Assembly (NCBI GenBank): GCA_020630715.1
Contig: JAHDIQ010000002.1
Location: 248,001-312,000 of the forward strand
Reading direction: 5' to 3'
Length of the DNA: 64,000 nucleotides
Source of the DNA: Nonlabens sp.
Lineage (GTDB): Bacteria; Bacteroidota; Bacteroidia; Flavobacteriales; Flavobacteriaceae
A program made the position numbers and the translations under genes. Every line of letters begins with the position of its first letter. Position 1 is the stretch's first letter. Positions 26,519 through 35,699 of this stretch are shown here, piece after piece. A model generated the notes under the pieces. It searched no databases and was not told the DNA's origin. It was given only the letters and a program-made list of their open reading frames with translations.

Positions 26519-27826
26519 ATGGGAGTAAGTAAACTATTGAGTCCGTTTCAAAAATTTGTGAAAATTGAGAGTTTCAGTGGTATACTACTCGTTGCAGCAA
26601 CCGTTATTGCCCTAGCTTGGGCTAATTCACCATGGGCTGCGTCTTACAGCGATTTGTGGAATTATAAGTTAGGTTTTAGTTCTGACGCTTTTTCATTAAA
26701 TAAACCAGTGATTTTATGGATTAATGATGGTTTGATGGCGATCTTCTTTTATCTGATAGGTCTAGAGATCAAGCGTGAGTTATTGATAGGAGAATTAAAC
26801 TCGGTTAAAAAAGCGATGTTTCCGCTTTTTGGCGCCATCGGTGGGATGACCATTCCTGTATTATTGTTTTTATTCTTAAATAACAATCCAGAAACGACAC
26901 CAGGTTGGGGAATTCCTATGGCTACAGATATTGCATTCTCACTCGCCATATTAAAAGCATTAGGCAAACGTGTGCCATTAAGTTTAAAAATATTTTTAAC
27001 AGCATTTGCTATCGTAGATGATATAGGTGCTGTAATGGTAATTGCGATATTTTACTCTGGTGCACTTAAGGTAAGTTTATTAGGTTATGCAGGGATTTTA
27101 CTTGCCGTTCTATACTTTCTATCATGGAAAGGTTACTATTCAAAATTTGTAAACATTCTACTAGGAATTGTAGTATGGACGCTATTTTTAAAAGCTGGAG
27201 TACATCCTACCCTAGCAGGAATCTTATTAGCATTTGCAGTACCAGTAAGACAAAACATAGGCAAAGTAAAATTTGTAGAGCGTTTAGGAGAAATAACAGG
27301 ACTGATAAAGTCTAGCGCAGATAATGATTCACCTATTCTTACTAAAAAGCAAATTGAGCATATAGATAACCTAGAAGATCTTACAGATCAATACCAGTCA
27401 CCATTACAGCGACTAGAGCATCAATTACACGGTTGGGTAGCTTATGTGATCATACCTATTTTTGCACTGGCAAATGCTGGAGTTGCTCTTAATAGTGATG
27501 TACCATTAGATCAGGCATTAGTCATAAATATAGCAATTGCTTTAGTAGTAGGAAATAGTGTTGGAATTTCAACCTTAGTACTTCTAGCAAAAAAATTAAA
27601 GATCATAACCGTTCCAGAAGAAATCAATAGCATGCAGATTGTAGGTGTCGCATTTTTAGCTGGAGTAGGATTTACAATGTCTATTTTTATATGTGGTCTA
27701 GCTTATGCAGGAAACAGCGTCTTTATCGATTCAGGGAAAATAGGAATCATCATAGGATCTGTTATTTCTGGTATTATAGGATATACCATTTTACGATTTG
27801 CTCGTAAGGAAGATTATGACGAGTAA
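26519..27826 (+). CDS. nhaA: Na+/H+ antiporter NhaA
   Basis: This inner-membrane antiporter exchanges Na+ or Li+ for protons and protects against salt and alkaline stress, fitting a marine host. The ion-binding aspartates are in FLTAFAIVDDIGAVMVIA. At 435 residues with about 12 hydrophobic segments it is near the family length, with a polar loop at about 255-305. It runs into a convergent rnz gene with no gap. Confidence 0.95.
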   Translation: MGVSKLLSPFQKFVKIESFSGILLVAATVIALAWANSPWAASYSDLWNYKLGFSSDAFSLNKPVILWINDGLMAIFFYLIGLEIKRELLIGELNSVKKAMFPLFGAIGGMTIPVLLFLFLNNNPETTPGWGIPMATDIAFSLAILKALGKRVPLSLKIFLTAFAIVDDIGAVMVIAIFYSGALKVSLLGYAGILLAVLYFLSWKGYYSKFVNILLGIVVWTLFLKAGVHPTLAGILLAFAVPVRQNIGKVKFVERLGEITGLIKSSADNDSPILTKKQIEHIDNLEDLTDQYQSPLQRLEHQLHGWVAYVIIPIFALANAGVALNSDVPLDQALVINIAIALVVGNSVGISTLVLLAKKLKIITVPEEINSMQIVGVAFLAGVGFTMSIFICGLAYAGNSVFIDSGKIGIIIGSVISGIIGYTILRFARKEDYDE

Positions 27827-28732
27827 TTATATTTCAAACACAGCTCCATCACGAGCTAACTCTACCTTATCAAAAACCTCCTGAGCCTCTTTACGGAATA
27901 ATTCATAATCACCGTATCTAGTAGAATAATGACCTAAAATCAACGTGCCTACTTGTGCTTCTCTCGCGATCGTAGCCGCTTGTGCAGCGGTGCTATGCTT
28001 AGTCTTGACGCATAAATGCTCGTGTGACTTTAAAAAGGTAGACTCATGATATAATACGGTAGCGTTTTTAACTAACGGTACAATATCTGGTTTATAAGCT
28101 GTATCACTACAAAAAGCATAACTTCTAGACGGTTGTGGATCATCGCTTAACTCATGATTTGCAATCACGCGACCATCATCCAGCGTAACATCTTCTCCTT
28201 TTTTAATCTTTCTATAATAAGCGATATCAACGCCGTACTCTTCACATGCAACTACGTTTAACTTGCGCTGGTAACCTTTCTCTTGAATTAAAAAACCTCT
28301 AGTATACACGCGATGATCTAACGGTATGGTGGTAACAATCACCTTTTCATCCTCGTAAAGCAATTCTGGTGTCGTGGCATCGCTTTCGCGAAAGCGTAAT
28401 TCAAACGGCGTATAACTACCGGTTAATTTTAATTGTAATAAAATGATTTCTTTAATGCCTTTAGGTCCATAAATAGTCAAAGGTGCATCGCGACCTAGCA
28501 AACAAAATGTAGAAATCATACCGATCAATCCAAAGAAATGATCACCATGCAAATGCGAAATAAAAATATGCTTAATACGTGCAAACTTCACTCGGTTTTT
28601 ACGCAGTGCGACCTGAGTACCTTCACCACAATCGATCATGAATAAATGACCACGCACTTCTAGTACTTGCGAAGTAGGATTTGTGGCCGCAGTAGGCGTT
28701 GCACTATGACAACCTAAAATGGTTAGTTTCAA
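27827..28732 (-). CDS. rnz: ribonuclease Z
   Basis: RNase Z trims the 3' end of tRNA precursors. The metallo-beta-lactamase motif HLHGDH contains His60, His62, Asp64 and His65, and FCSDTAYKPD and GHYSTRY complete the metal site. The 301-residue length is typical. The conserved N-terminus MKLTILGCHSATP begins at a TTG codon (28730-28732) with no in-frame ATG nearby, so a TTG start is likely. The palindrome at 28382-28395 is read as RFRES in the ELRFRESDATTPE loop. Confidence 0.95.
   Translation of the reverse strand: MKLTILGCHSATPTAATNPTSQVLEVRGHLFMIDCGEGTQVALRKNRVKFARIKHIFISHLHGDHFFGLIGMISTFCLLGRDAPLTIYGPKGIKEIILLQLKLTGSYTPFELRFRESDATTPELLYEDEKVIVTTIPLDHRVYTRGFLIQEKGYQRKLNVVACEEYGVDIAYYRKIKKGEDVTLDDGRVIANHELSDDPQPSRSYAFCSDTAYKPDIVPLVKNATVLYHESTFLKSHEHLCVKTKHSTAAQAATIAREAQVGTLILGHYSTRYGDYELFRKEAQEVFDKVELARDGAVFEI
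28382..28395. repeat. palindrome GCTTTCGCGAAAGC, copy 7 (in rnz)
   Basis: Perfect copy in rnz, read in the frame that gives FRES. Confidence 0.95.
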
Positions 28733-28751
28733 ATGAGTGTTTTTATGGTTT

Positions 28752-28759
28752 CAAATATA
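28752..28759 (-). promoter_or_regulatory. -7 promoter box of rnz
   Basis: On the minus strand TATATTTG lies 19 bases before the TTG start. Confidence 0.5.
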
Positions 28760-28777
28760 GGGAGAAGCACATTGAAT

Positions 28778-29302
28778 CTAATCTTGGTTTACAGTTAGTC
28801 GGCTATCATAAGAAAGTGAAGTGAAGAAATCACAATGACGTTTAAATAAATAGCCACTAGCGATAAATTCACAACGGTAATTTATTGAGTTAATGACTAA
28901 TTCTATTTGATCTAAATAATATTCCGCATTACGAGCAAAATATCTTGCAATATTTAATGAAACGCCCCATTTCAATAAAAACCAAAAAGGAGAATATTTT
29001 ATAGGTTGAACTAATTCCTCACCTTTTGTCAATATGATTGAGGAAATATCAGATAACGGCAAGGCGATCATGGACAATTTATTGGAATAATTAGCTCGTA
29101 ATAATAAACCCTTCGGGCGTTTTTCAAAATTACATTTAGAATCCATCTGTAGCTCATGCTCCTTATTGATCTTAGATTCAAACCGTTTTAAAAACAAACT
29201 AGGACTTCCTGTAATTACAGGTTTAGAAATATTAAAAACGATAGGTTCACCTAAAAGTTTATCTATTGCTCTTGAGCTTATTTCTTTTCCCTTATAAATC
29301 AA
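28778..29302 (-). CDS. hypothetical protein
   Basis: I do not recognise this 174-residue protein. It has no signal peptide; a hydrophobic stretch, PFWFLLKWGVSLNIA, lies near residue 105. It begins with a TTG that overlaps the stop of the upstream oxidoreductase gene (TTGA at 29299-29302), so translation is probably coupled. The link with the FAD enzyme is the only functional hint. Confidence 0.6.
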   Translation of the reverse strand: MIYKGKEISSRAIDKLLGEPIVFNISKPVITGSPSLFLKRFESKINKEHELQMDSKCNFEKRPKGLLLRANYSNKLSMIALPLSDISSIILTKGEELVQPIKYSPFWFLLKWGVSLNIARYFARNAEYYLDQIELVINSINYRCEFIASGYLFKRHCDFFTSLSYDSRLTVNQD

Positions 29303-30540
29303 ACGATCTGATGATTTTCAATTTTGGCAATGATGGCTTTTGCGGCAGCTTTACCATTTAACATCGCAGCATTTAAGCTACCGTTACTTAAGTGATCACC
29401 AGCTAGAAAAACATGCTGTGTTAATTGAGTCTCTGTTTCGCTCATGCAGTATTGTAAACTATCCAGTTGTGGTAATGCTTTATGGATCGTAATCTCGTGC
29501 AGTAAATCACCTAGCTCAATATTAGCTTGTGTTGACAGTTCTTCACGTACTTGATTAGTAAGATCTTCTAGCGATAAGTTGTGCTTTTTTACAATGGTAA
29601 CACTTACCACTTTATCATGATTAGGAATACAATCATTTAAAAAATGAAAGTTATTACTTAGACAGTTTTCTCCAGCTATTAAACCTATAATAGGTGTCTT
29701 AAAACCTACCACGTTTGTAGCAAAATATAAAGTCTGTACGCTATGCCATTTACGATCTGATTTTGGTAGGTTAGGAATAAGTGATGCAGCCTCTGTAGCG
29801 ATGATGGTGAAATCACTTTGTAATTGTGTGCCGTTTTTTAATTTGATCTGATCATTTAGGACTTGATCTACCGCAGTATTTAATTGAATATCACCATTTA
29901 ATTGAGTCGCCATTTGCTGTGGTATGGCTTGAATTCCTGATGCTGGAAGCGTAGCATTACCTTGCGTAAACATTTTGAACACAAATTCAAACATGCGACT
30001 GCTCGTTGCTAGATCTGGTTCTAGGAATATTCCAGTATAGAATGGTTTAAAAAATTGATGGATAATCTGGTCAGAAAAACCGTAGTTTTTTAAATATTCT
30101 AGTGTTGTTTGCTCCTCGGTCGTAAAGATATCATAGAGGCTTTTTTGAGTAAGCTTTCGCGAAAGCGTAAACACTAACCACTTATCTCTTAACGATCCTA
30201 TTCCTGCTACTAAAGTAGGTATGGCAAAGTCAAAATCACGTCTAGGATCACCTATTTTATGAGAGACTCCATCCTTAAAAATCATGGATCCTGGAACAAA
30301 TTTCTTTAAATCTAATGTTGTGGTGTCAATAAATTCTGAAACTGCTGGATAAGCATCTAGCATTACTTGAAAACCGTGATCATAGATATTTCCATCTTTA
30401 ATAGTCGTAGCAACACGTCCACCTATGTGATTACTAGCTTCTAAAATTGTGGCGTTATATCCGGCTTTTTCAAGCGTCATAGCTGCAGCAAGACCGCTCA
30501 CGCCAGCACCTATAATATGAATGGATGGTTGATGATTCAT
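29299..30540 (-). CDS. NAD(P)/FAD-dependent oxidoreductase (amine oxidase / phytoene desaturase-like)
   Basis: This 413-residue flavoprotein has an N-terminal FAD-binding Rossmann motif, IIGAGVSGLAAAMTLEKAGY, ending in the acidic residue of ILEAS, then a GGR motif (HIGGRVATT). The C-terminus has the second FAD contact VFLAGDHLSNGSLNAAMLNG. This is the amine oxidase/carotenoid desaturase superfamily; substrate unknown. The palindrome at 30153-30166 is read as LSRK in FTLSRKLTQ. Confidence 0.88.
   Translation of the reverse strand: MNHQPSIHIIGAGVSGLAAAMTLEKAGYNATILEASNHIGGRVATTIKDGNIYDHGFQVMLDAYPAVSEFIDTTTLDLKKFVPGSMIFKDGVSHKIGDPRRDFDFAIPTLVAGIGSLRDKWLVFTLSRKLTQKSLYDIFTTEEQTTLEYLKNYGFSDQIIHQFFKPFYTGIFLEPDLATSSRMFEFVFKMFTQGNATLPASGIQAIPQQMATQLNGDIQLNTAVDQVLNDQIKLKNGTQLQSDFTIIATEAASLIPNLPKSDRKWHSVQTLYFATNVVGFKTPIIGLIAGENCLSNNFHFLNDCIPNHDKVVSVTIVKKHNLSLEDLTNQVREELSTQANIELGDLLHEITIHKALPQLDSLQYCMSETETQLTQHVFLAGDHLSNGSLNAAMLNGKAAAKAIIAKIENHQIV
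30153..30166. repeat. palindrome GCTTTCGCGAAAGC, copy 8 (in FAD oxidoreductase)
   Basis: Perfect copy in the FAD oxidoreductase gene, read in the frame that gives LSRK. Confidence 0.95.
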
Positions 30541-30555
30541 AAAAATGATTTGTCA

Positions 30556-30563
30556 CAAATATA
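30556..30563 (-). promoter_or_regulatory. -7 promoter box of the FAD oxidoreductase gene
   Basis: Minus-strand TATATTTG lies 15 bases before the ATG at 30540. Confidence 0.55.
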
Positions 30564-30700
30564 AACTGCACGTGGTGAGAATAATTTTGATTTAAGAATC
30601 TTTTAATGAGGATGAGTTAATTAAATTTAAACCATTAATCAAAACGGTAAAGAACTGATATTTTTATCCAATTTTTAAGGAATCAAATCAATCCAGAAAC

Positions 30701-30708
30701 TATTTTTG
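30701..30708 (+). promoter_or_regulatory. -7 promoter box of the DUF3817 gene
   Basis: TATTTTTG lies 18 bases before the ATG at 30727. Confidence 0.55.
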
Positions 30709-30726
30709 CAACAGAAATAACGCTCT

Positions 30727-31020
30727 ATGACCACGTTTTTTAAATATCTAGCCATTGCCGAAGGTTACTCTTTTCTACTCATATTATTTGTGACCATGCC
30801 ATTAAAATACATTGGTGGAATAGGATTGCCTAATACGGTTGTAGGAATGGCACACGGATTTCTTTTCATGGCATACGTGGTAATGGCTATTGTAGTAGCA
30901 CAGCAATTAAAATGGCCCTTTAAAACCATGCTTATAGTAATTGCTATGTCTGTAGTTCCTTTTGGGACATTCTGGATGGAGCGTAAGTATTTAAGTAGTG
31001 AAACTCTTGCTACTTCTTAG
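30727..31020 (+). CDS. DUF3817 small membrane protein
   Basis: This 97-residue protein has three hydrophobic segments (about 6-30, 38-62, 67-85). The pattern AEGYSFLLILFVTMPLKY, then GMAHGFLFMAY, is typical of DUF3817. Function is unknown. Its 3' end overlaps the convergent thioesterase gene by 11 bases. Confidence 0.85.
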   Translation: MTTFFKYLAIAEGYSFLLILFVTMPLKYIGGIGLPNTVVGMAHGFLFMAYVVMAIVVAQQLKWPFKTMLIVIAMSVVPFGTFWMERKYLSSETLATS

Positions 31021-31408
31021 TATCTTTTAAACGGTCACTTACATATTCTACTTGAGTCTTTCCGTGTGGTAATGGTTTGCCATCTGGAGAAAGGTTTACC
31101 ATGATGATATTTTCTATAGTAATGATGGTTTGATGGGTCATCTTATTACGCACCTCACATTTTAAATCTATAGAAGTTTTACCAAATTTACTTACCTCTA
31201 ACCCTATTTCAACGATATCACCAGGATTTGCGCTTGCCGTAAAATTGATTTCGCTCATATATTTAGTAACTACCTTAGGATTTTCTAGCTGAATGATCGC
31301 ATAAAGAGCCGCTTCTTCATCTATCCATTCTAGCAATCTACCGCCAAAAAGCGTCCCGTTAGGATTTAAATCTTCTGGTTTGATCCATTTTCTTGTGTGA
31401 AATCTCAT
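31010..31408 (-). CDS. acyl-CoA thioesterase (hotdog fold)
   Basis: The 132-residue hotdog protein carries NPNGTLFGGRLLEWIDEEAA, the signature of the YciA/cytosolic acyl-CoA hydrolase group, with the catalytic-region Asp in WIDEEAA. It should hydrolyse acyl-CoA to free acid and CoA in the cytoplasm. The charged tail (SDRLKDTKK) lies in the overlap with the DUF3817 gene. Confidence 0.88.
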   Translation of the reverse strand: MRFHTRKWIKPEDLNPNGTLFGGRLLEWIDEEAALYAIIQLENPKVVTKYMSEINFTASANPGDIVEIGLEVSKFGKTSIDLKCEVRNKMTHQTIITIENIIMVNLSPDGKPLPHGKTQVEYVSDRLKDTKK

Positions 31409-31491
31409 ATCTTAATTTTAAGTAAAAATAAATCGATTCTTATAACTAGGAACTAAATTACTAATGATAAAATTGATGATTGTATATGGAT

Positions 31492-31499
31492 TACCTTTG
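31492..31499 (+). promoter_or_regulatory. -7 box directly before the RNA methyltransferase start
   Basis: TACCTTTG ends 5 bases before the ATG at 31505, so the mRNA is probably leaderless. This favours 31505 over the ATG at 31502. Confidence 0.55.
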
Positions 31500-31504
31500 T
31501 TATG

Positions 31505-32323
31505 ATGAAACATATTTCTAGTCCTAACAACGCCATTATACGTAAGGTAGAGCAATTGCAACGCAAGAGTAAAACTCGTAAGCAATTAGGTCTTTTTATT
31601 GTAGAAGGACAGCGTGAAGTACAATTATGCTATCGTGGTGGTTTTACGTTAGAAACACTATTTATCTGTGGTGAGATTTTACTGGACAAGACCGACTTTA
31701 CAGAACTTGAGGTCTATGATCATCTTAAATTAGAACAGCAACCAGAAATCATAAGCGTTACTGTAGAGGTATACGAGAAAGTAGCATACAGATCAGGTAC
31801 AGAAGGTGTTATCGCTATAGCGAAAGCAAAACCCCAACATCTCAACGATTTAAAATTATCATCTACTCCACTCATCCTCATCGCAGAATCTGTAGAGAAA
31901 CCTGGAAATATTGGTGCGCTATTGCGTACTGCAGATGCAGCTAAAGTTGATGCCGTTATCCTAGCAAATCCTGTAGCAGATTTATATAATCCTAATGTCA
32001 TAAGATCTAGTGTAGGTTGTGTTTTCACCGTGCCCGTTGCCACAGCATCCACAGCAAGTGTGATCACTTATTTAAAGGAACACAACATTAATTTATACGC
32101 TGCTACCTTACAAACCAGTACTCGATATGATCGTATGAATTTTAAGAAATCTTGTGCCATCGCGATGGGAACTGAAGCTACTGGACTTACAGATGAAATG
32201 AGAGCAGCAGCTATAGAAAATATCATCATTCCTATGAGTGGTGCTATAGATAGCATGAACGTTTCTGTTAGCGCGGCGATACTGCTTTTTGAGGCAAAAA
32301 GACAGCGTGATTTCTTACAATAA
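31505..32323 (+). CDS. TrmH/SpoU-family RNA 2'-O-methyltransferase
   Basis: This SPOUT enzyme of about 272 residues should methylate ribose 2'-OH in rRNA or tRNA. The three SpoU motifs are visible: ESVEKPGNIGALLRTADA, AMGTEATGLTDE and IIPMSGAIDSMNVSVSAAI. The N-terminal substrate-binding part (about residues 1-95) is present. Two adjacent ATG codons exist (31502 and 31505). The next gene starts 55 bases after the stop, with its own promoter. Confidence 0.92.
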   Translation: MKHISSPNNAIIRKVEQLQRKSKTRKQLGLFIVEGQREVQLCYRGGFTLETLFICGEILLDKTDFTELEVYDHLKLEQQPEIISVTVEVYEKVAYRSGTEGVIAIAKAKPQHLNDLKLSSTPLILIAESVEKPGNIGALLRTADAAKVDAVILANPVADLYNPNVIRSSVGCVFTVPVATASTASVITYLKEHNINLYAATLQTSTRYDRMNFKKSCAIAMGTEATGLTDEMRAAAIENIIIPMSGAIDSMNVSVSAAILLFEAKRQRDFLQ

Positions 32324-32351
32324 CAGTAGGATTTATAAGCCTTTTCTAACT

Positions 32352-32359
32352 TACCTTTG
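32352..32359 (+). promoter_or_regulatory. -7 promoter box of the M48 protease gene
   Basis: TACCTTTG lies 19 bases before the ATG at 32379 and helps to exclude the longer upstream frame. Confidence 0.55.
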
Positions 32360-32378
32360 TTATAAATTATTTGTATTT

Positions 32379-33614
32379 ATGACCGCAGATCTGTTGTTTC
32401 AAATCATTATAGGAATTCTCATTTTTGATTTTGTACTGGACCAGTTTCTAGGCTATTTAAATTACACATGGTACCACAAACCAGTTCCATCTACCGTAGC
32501 AGATGTCTACGATACTGACGAGTACCAGAAATCACAAGATTATAAGAAAACGGGTTATCGTTTTGGCTTATTAAGTAGTAGTATCTCTTTTATTGCGATT
32601 TTATCATTCTTATTCCTGGATGGGTTTGCCATCGTTGATAATTTTGCAAGGTCACTGGTAAATCATGAGATCTTAGTAGGATTAATATTCTTTACGATCA
32701 TAGGCGCAGCTGGTGAATTGATCTCTTTACCATTTTCCTATTACAGTACTTTTGTAATTGAAGAACGTTTTGGTTTCAATAAAACAACTAAACGCACTTT
32801 TGTTCTTGACAAAATTAAAGGCTGGATGCTTACGGCAGTTTTAGGTGGTGGGATTTTAAGCCTTGTAATTTTATGCTATCAATGGGCAGTACAAGACTTC
32901 TGGTGGTATGTATGGATTCTTATTACCGTCATCTCACTATTAATGAACATGTTTTATGCACGCATTTTTGTGCCATTATTTAATAAACAAGCGCCACTAG
33001 AGACTGGAAAGTTAAGAGATGCAATAAGTAGTTATGCTAGTACGGTAGGATTTCAACTAGATAAAATCTTTGTTATCGATGGCAGTAAACGATCTACTAA
33101 GGCAAATGCGTATTTCAGCGGTTTTGGTAGTGAGAAACGAGTTACTTTATATGACACCTTAATTTCAGAATTAGAGGAAGAAGAGATCGTAGCTGTGCTT
33201 GCTCATGAAGTAGGTCATTACAAAAAGAATCATATCATTTATAACATGATCGCTAGTGTGATCACTACAGGATTTACGTTGTGGATGTTTTCGCTAATTG
33301 TAGATAGTGAGATGTTATCACAAGCCTTAGGAGTTGCGACACCATCATTTCATATAGGATTAGTCGCTTTTGGACTGCTCTACTCGCCTATCTCTACGAT
33401 TACGGGAATAGTCATGAGTGTACTTTCTAGAAAATTTGAATATCAAGCAGATGCTTATGCAAGTAATACCTATAATTCTGAACCATTAGTTAATGCACTG
33501 AAAAAACTAAGTAAAACCAGCTTAAGTAATTTAACACCGCATCCAGCGTATGTGTTTTTTAATTACTCTCATCCTAGTTTGCATCAACGCATTGAAGCGA
33601 TGGAAAAGCTATAG
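32379..33614 (+). CDS. M48 family metallopeptidase (Ste24/CAAX prenyl protease-like)
   Basis: This 411-residue integral membrane zinc protease has the HExxH motif in VLAHEVGHYKKNH and the third ligand in FEYQADAYASN. Several membrane helices lie before and after the active site, as in Ste24. Bacterial members probably work in membrane-protein quality control; the substrate is unknown. The frame opens 30 codons earlier, but that extension crosses the promoter. Confidence 0.92.
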   Translation: MTADLLFQIIIGILIFDFVLDQFLGYLNYTWYHKPVPSTVADVYDTDEYQKSQDYKKTGYRFGLLSSSISFIAILSFLFLDGFAIVDNFARSLVNHEILVGLIFFTIIGAAGELISLPFSYYSTFVIEERFGFNKTTKRTFVLDKIKGWMLTAVLGGGILSLVILCYQWAVQDFWWYVWILITVISLLMNMFYARIFVPLFNKQAPLETGKLRDAISSYASTVGFQLDKIFVIDGSKRSTKANAYFSGFGSEKRVTLYDTLISELEEEEIVAVLAHEVGHYKKNHIIYNMIASVITTGFTLWMFSLIVDSEMLSQALGVATPSFHIGLVAFGLLYSPISTITGIVMSVLSRKFEYQADAYASNTYNSEPLVNALKKLSKTSLSNLTPHPAYVFFNYSHPSLHQRIEAMEKL

Positions 33615-33631
33615 AATAGATATAATCAACT

Positions 33632-33665
33632 AAAAAAGGTGCAAATTGATATCTGCACCTTTTTT
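33632..33665. terminator. bidirectional terminator between M48 and DUF2147 genes
   Basis: AAAAAAGGTGCA pairs with TGCACCTTTTTT around a 10-base loop. It lies between convergent genes and serves both. Confidence 0.9.
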
Positions 33666-33683
33666 AACGTAATTAATCCTATG

Positions 33684-34112
33684 TTATTTCAATCGTTCCC
33701 AGGTTTGAGTGCGGTATAAGAACATGATATATCCACGTACCATCAATAGGTCTGGATTATCCTCATTTACCCAAATTTTACAATCGTACACTTTCCCATT
33801 TTCAGGATCCATGATCGTTCCATCTTTATAAGAACTGCCTTTCTTTTTAAGATTTTTGATAATTTCTAAACCTTCTATCGGTGCGTCTTTTAAATCACCT
33901 TCGCAATTAACGCATAACGGTTTTGCTGGCGCATCTGGATCCAGCACTTTAAGTACTTTTCCATAGAATGATCCATTTTTTTCATAGATCTCTACATGAG
34001 ATTTTACGATGCCTGTTTCTTCATCTACGGTTTTCCAGACTCCAGTAACTTGTTGTGAATACGCTTTCGCAACAGCGAAACACATGAACAATACTATTAT
34101 TACATTTCTCAT
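33684..34112 (-). CDS. DUF2147 domain secreted protein
   Basis: The 142-residue product has a signal peptide (MRNVIIVLFMCFAVAKAYSQ) and a DUF2147 body: GVWKTVDEETG at the start, then LCVNCEGD, and YRTQTWERL at the end. It should be periplasmic; the family fold is lipocalin-like and its function is not settled. The signal peptide is partly coded by a degenerate palindrome at 34063-34080. Confidence 0.88.
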   Translation of the reverse strand: MRNVIIVLFMCFAVAKAYSQQVTGVWKTVDEETGIVKSHVEIYEKNGSFYGKVLKVLDPDAPAKPLCVNCEGDLKDAPIEGLEIIKNLKKKGSSYKDGTIMDPENGKVYDCKIWVNEDNPDLLMVRGYIMFLYRTQTWERLK

Positions 34113-34123
34113 ATAATGGAATT

Positions 34124-34154
34124 AAAAAATCCACGTAAGCTAGTTACGTGGATT
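34124..34154 (-). terminator. terminator after chalcone isomerase-like gene
   Basis: AATCCACGTAA pairs with TTACGTGGATT (loop GCTAG), with a T-run on the minus strand. Confidence 0.85.
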
Positions 34155-34175
34155 ATAAATATCGTTAAAAATGGA

Positions 34176-34739
34176 CTATAGTCCTAACATTCCTTCTTTA
34201 AGATCTGCATCTGCTGGATCTTCACCTAACCAGATCCCAAAAAGACCTTTCTTAAACGCGTTCCCTTTGATACTTCCTAGATACTCACCATTTTTTGAAA
34301 CAATAGTCCCTTGATTAGGCAAATATGCGATTACAAACTGGTCACCTTCTACAATGGCATCTTTAAATAAAGCTATAAATTGATTGATTTCATTTTTGAT
34401 CGCCTTGCGCTCTTTGCTAGTACAGCTATCGTCAAATCCATCCATTACAGCATCTTTCATGGCGTCTTGAGTCACGTTCTCATCTGTAATATCTAAAGTA
34501 ATCGCCATAGGCTCGTTAGCAGCTATTAAAGCATTACCGTCCTTAGTTTTCTTAGTAGTATACAATGCACCTACATATAAGTCGTACCAAAGTTTTTCAC
34601 GTAAACCTGCACCATTAAGCATTAATTCTTGATCTTGTACTGTTAACGACTTTTCTACTTTTACATCGTTAATAGTTACTTGTGCGCTAGCGCTGTATGT
34701 TGCTACTAAGGCAACGGCTAGTAAAACAAATTTTTTCAT
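34176..34739 (-). CDS. chalcone isomerase-like secreted protein
   Basis: This 187-residue protein has a signal peptide (cleavage after SASA) and a chalcone isomerase-like domain. GAGLREKLWYDLYVGALYT and AFKKGLFGIWLGEDPAD are typical of the bacterial periplasmic members. These are thought to bind fatty acids or similar ligands rather than isomerise flavonoids. It has its own terminator. Confidence 0.87.
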   Translation of the reverse strand: MKKFVLLAVALVATYSASAQVTINDVKVEKSLTVQDQELMLNGAGLREKLWYDLYVGALYTTKKTKDGNALIAANEPMAITLDITDENVTQDAMKDAVMDGFDDSCTSKERKAIKNEINQFIALFKDAIVEGDQFVIAYLPNQGTIVSKNGEYLGSIKGNAFKKGLFGIWLGEDPADADLKEGMLGL

Positions 34740-34769
34740 GGGTTTTCTTATTTAGTTTTTAAATATACT

Positions 34770-35699
34770 CTAACTATTCAAATTCTGTGCCCTTAATTTA
34801 CGTAATGATGCATTTAACTCAAAACCTAACAGTAAAACGTTAGAATTGAGCCAGATATAAATCATTAAAATTAACAACGCGCCTATGGATCCATAGATTT
34901 CATTATACGATGTAAAGTTATCTATATAAACACCATATAACATAGACAGTAGAATGATTAATAATGTCGTAACCGTTGCACCTATGGATAAAAACTTTGT
35001 CTTACGACCATCACGTGTTCCTGTATAATATAAGGTTGCAACAAAAATATAGGTAAGTACGATAAGTACCGCGTATCGCAATATGATATAAGCCGTTCCA
35101 CCACCATTTGTGCTCATAATATCTCTACTGCGCAGTTCTTCTAGCACATATTCTATATATCCCGTAACGGCTACCATAATTAATAAAAACAAAGTAAGCA
35201 TTACAGATACGGCTAGTGCCACCGCATATTGTCTAAAAAAACCACGATTTAATTCAATATGATAGGAACGTTCAAAGCCATTAAAAACAGCATTCACGCC
35301 ATTAGACATAAAAATTAAAGACGATATAAATGCAATTGTTAGTAATCCAGAATTACCTTGCAGGGCAATTTCTTTAAAGATGGTTTCAAAAATAGTCACT
35401 GCTTGCGCTGGTAGTAAGTTATTGACAAATTCCAAAAATTCATTCTGAAAGTTTTCAATAGGCACAAACGGAATCAAGTTTAAGGTAAATAGCAAAAATG
35501 GAAATAAGGCCATGAAGAAGCTATAACTAATGGCACTAGCTCTAGCGCCAAAAGCACCTTGTGCAATTCCCACCACATAGGTTTCTGCCACGTCATAAAG
35601 TGACATTCCTTCTAGACCAGGAATCTTAATTTTATGCGACCATTCCACTACCTTATTTAATACCGGTATGCGATCAATAAAGGTATTAGTTTGCTTCAT
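34770..35699 (-). CDS. YihY/BrkB family inner-membrane protein
   Basis: This 309-residue protein has six likely membrane helices and the YihY pattern RASAISYSFFMALFPFLLF early, with YGSIGALLILMIYIWLNSNVLL late. Family members are inner-membrane proteins of uncertain transport function, once called tRNA-processing ribonuclease BN in error. The ATG lies inside the end of nadC (14-base overlap), so it is co-translated with it. Confidence 0.9.
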   Translation of the reverse strand: MKQTNTFIDRIPVLNKVVEWSHKIKIPGLEGMSLYDVAETYVVGIAQGAFGARASAISYSFFMALFPFLLFTLNLIPFVPIENFQNEFLEFVNNLLPAQAVTIFETIFKEIALQGNSGLLTIAFISSLIFMSNGVNAVFNGFERSYHIELNRGFFRQYAVALAVSVMLTLFLLIMVAVTGYIEYVLEELRSRDIMSTNGGGTAYIILRYAVLIVLTYIFVATLYYTGTRDGRKTKFLSIGATVTTLLIILLSMLYGVYIDNFTSYNEIYGSIGALLILMIYIWLNSNVLLLGFELNASLRKLRAQNLNS

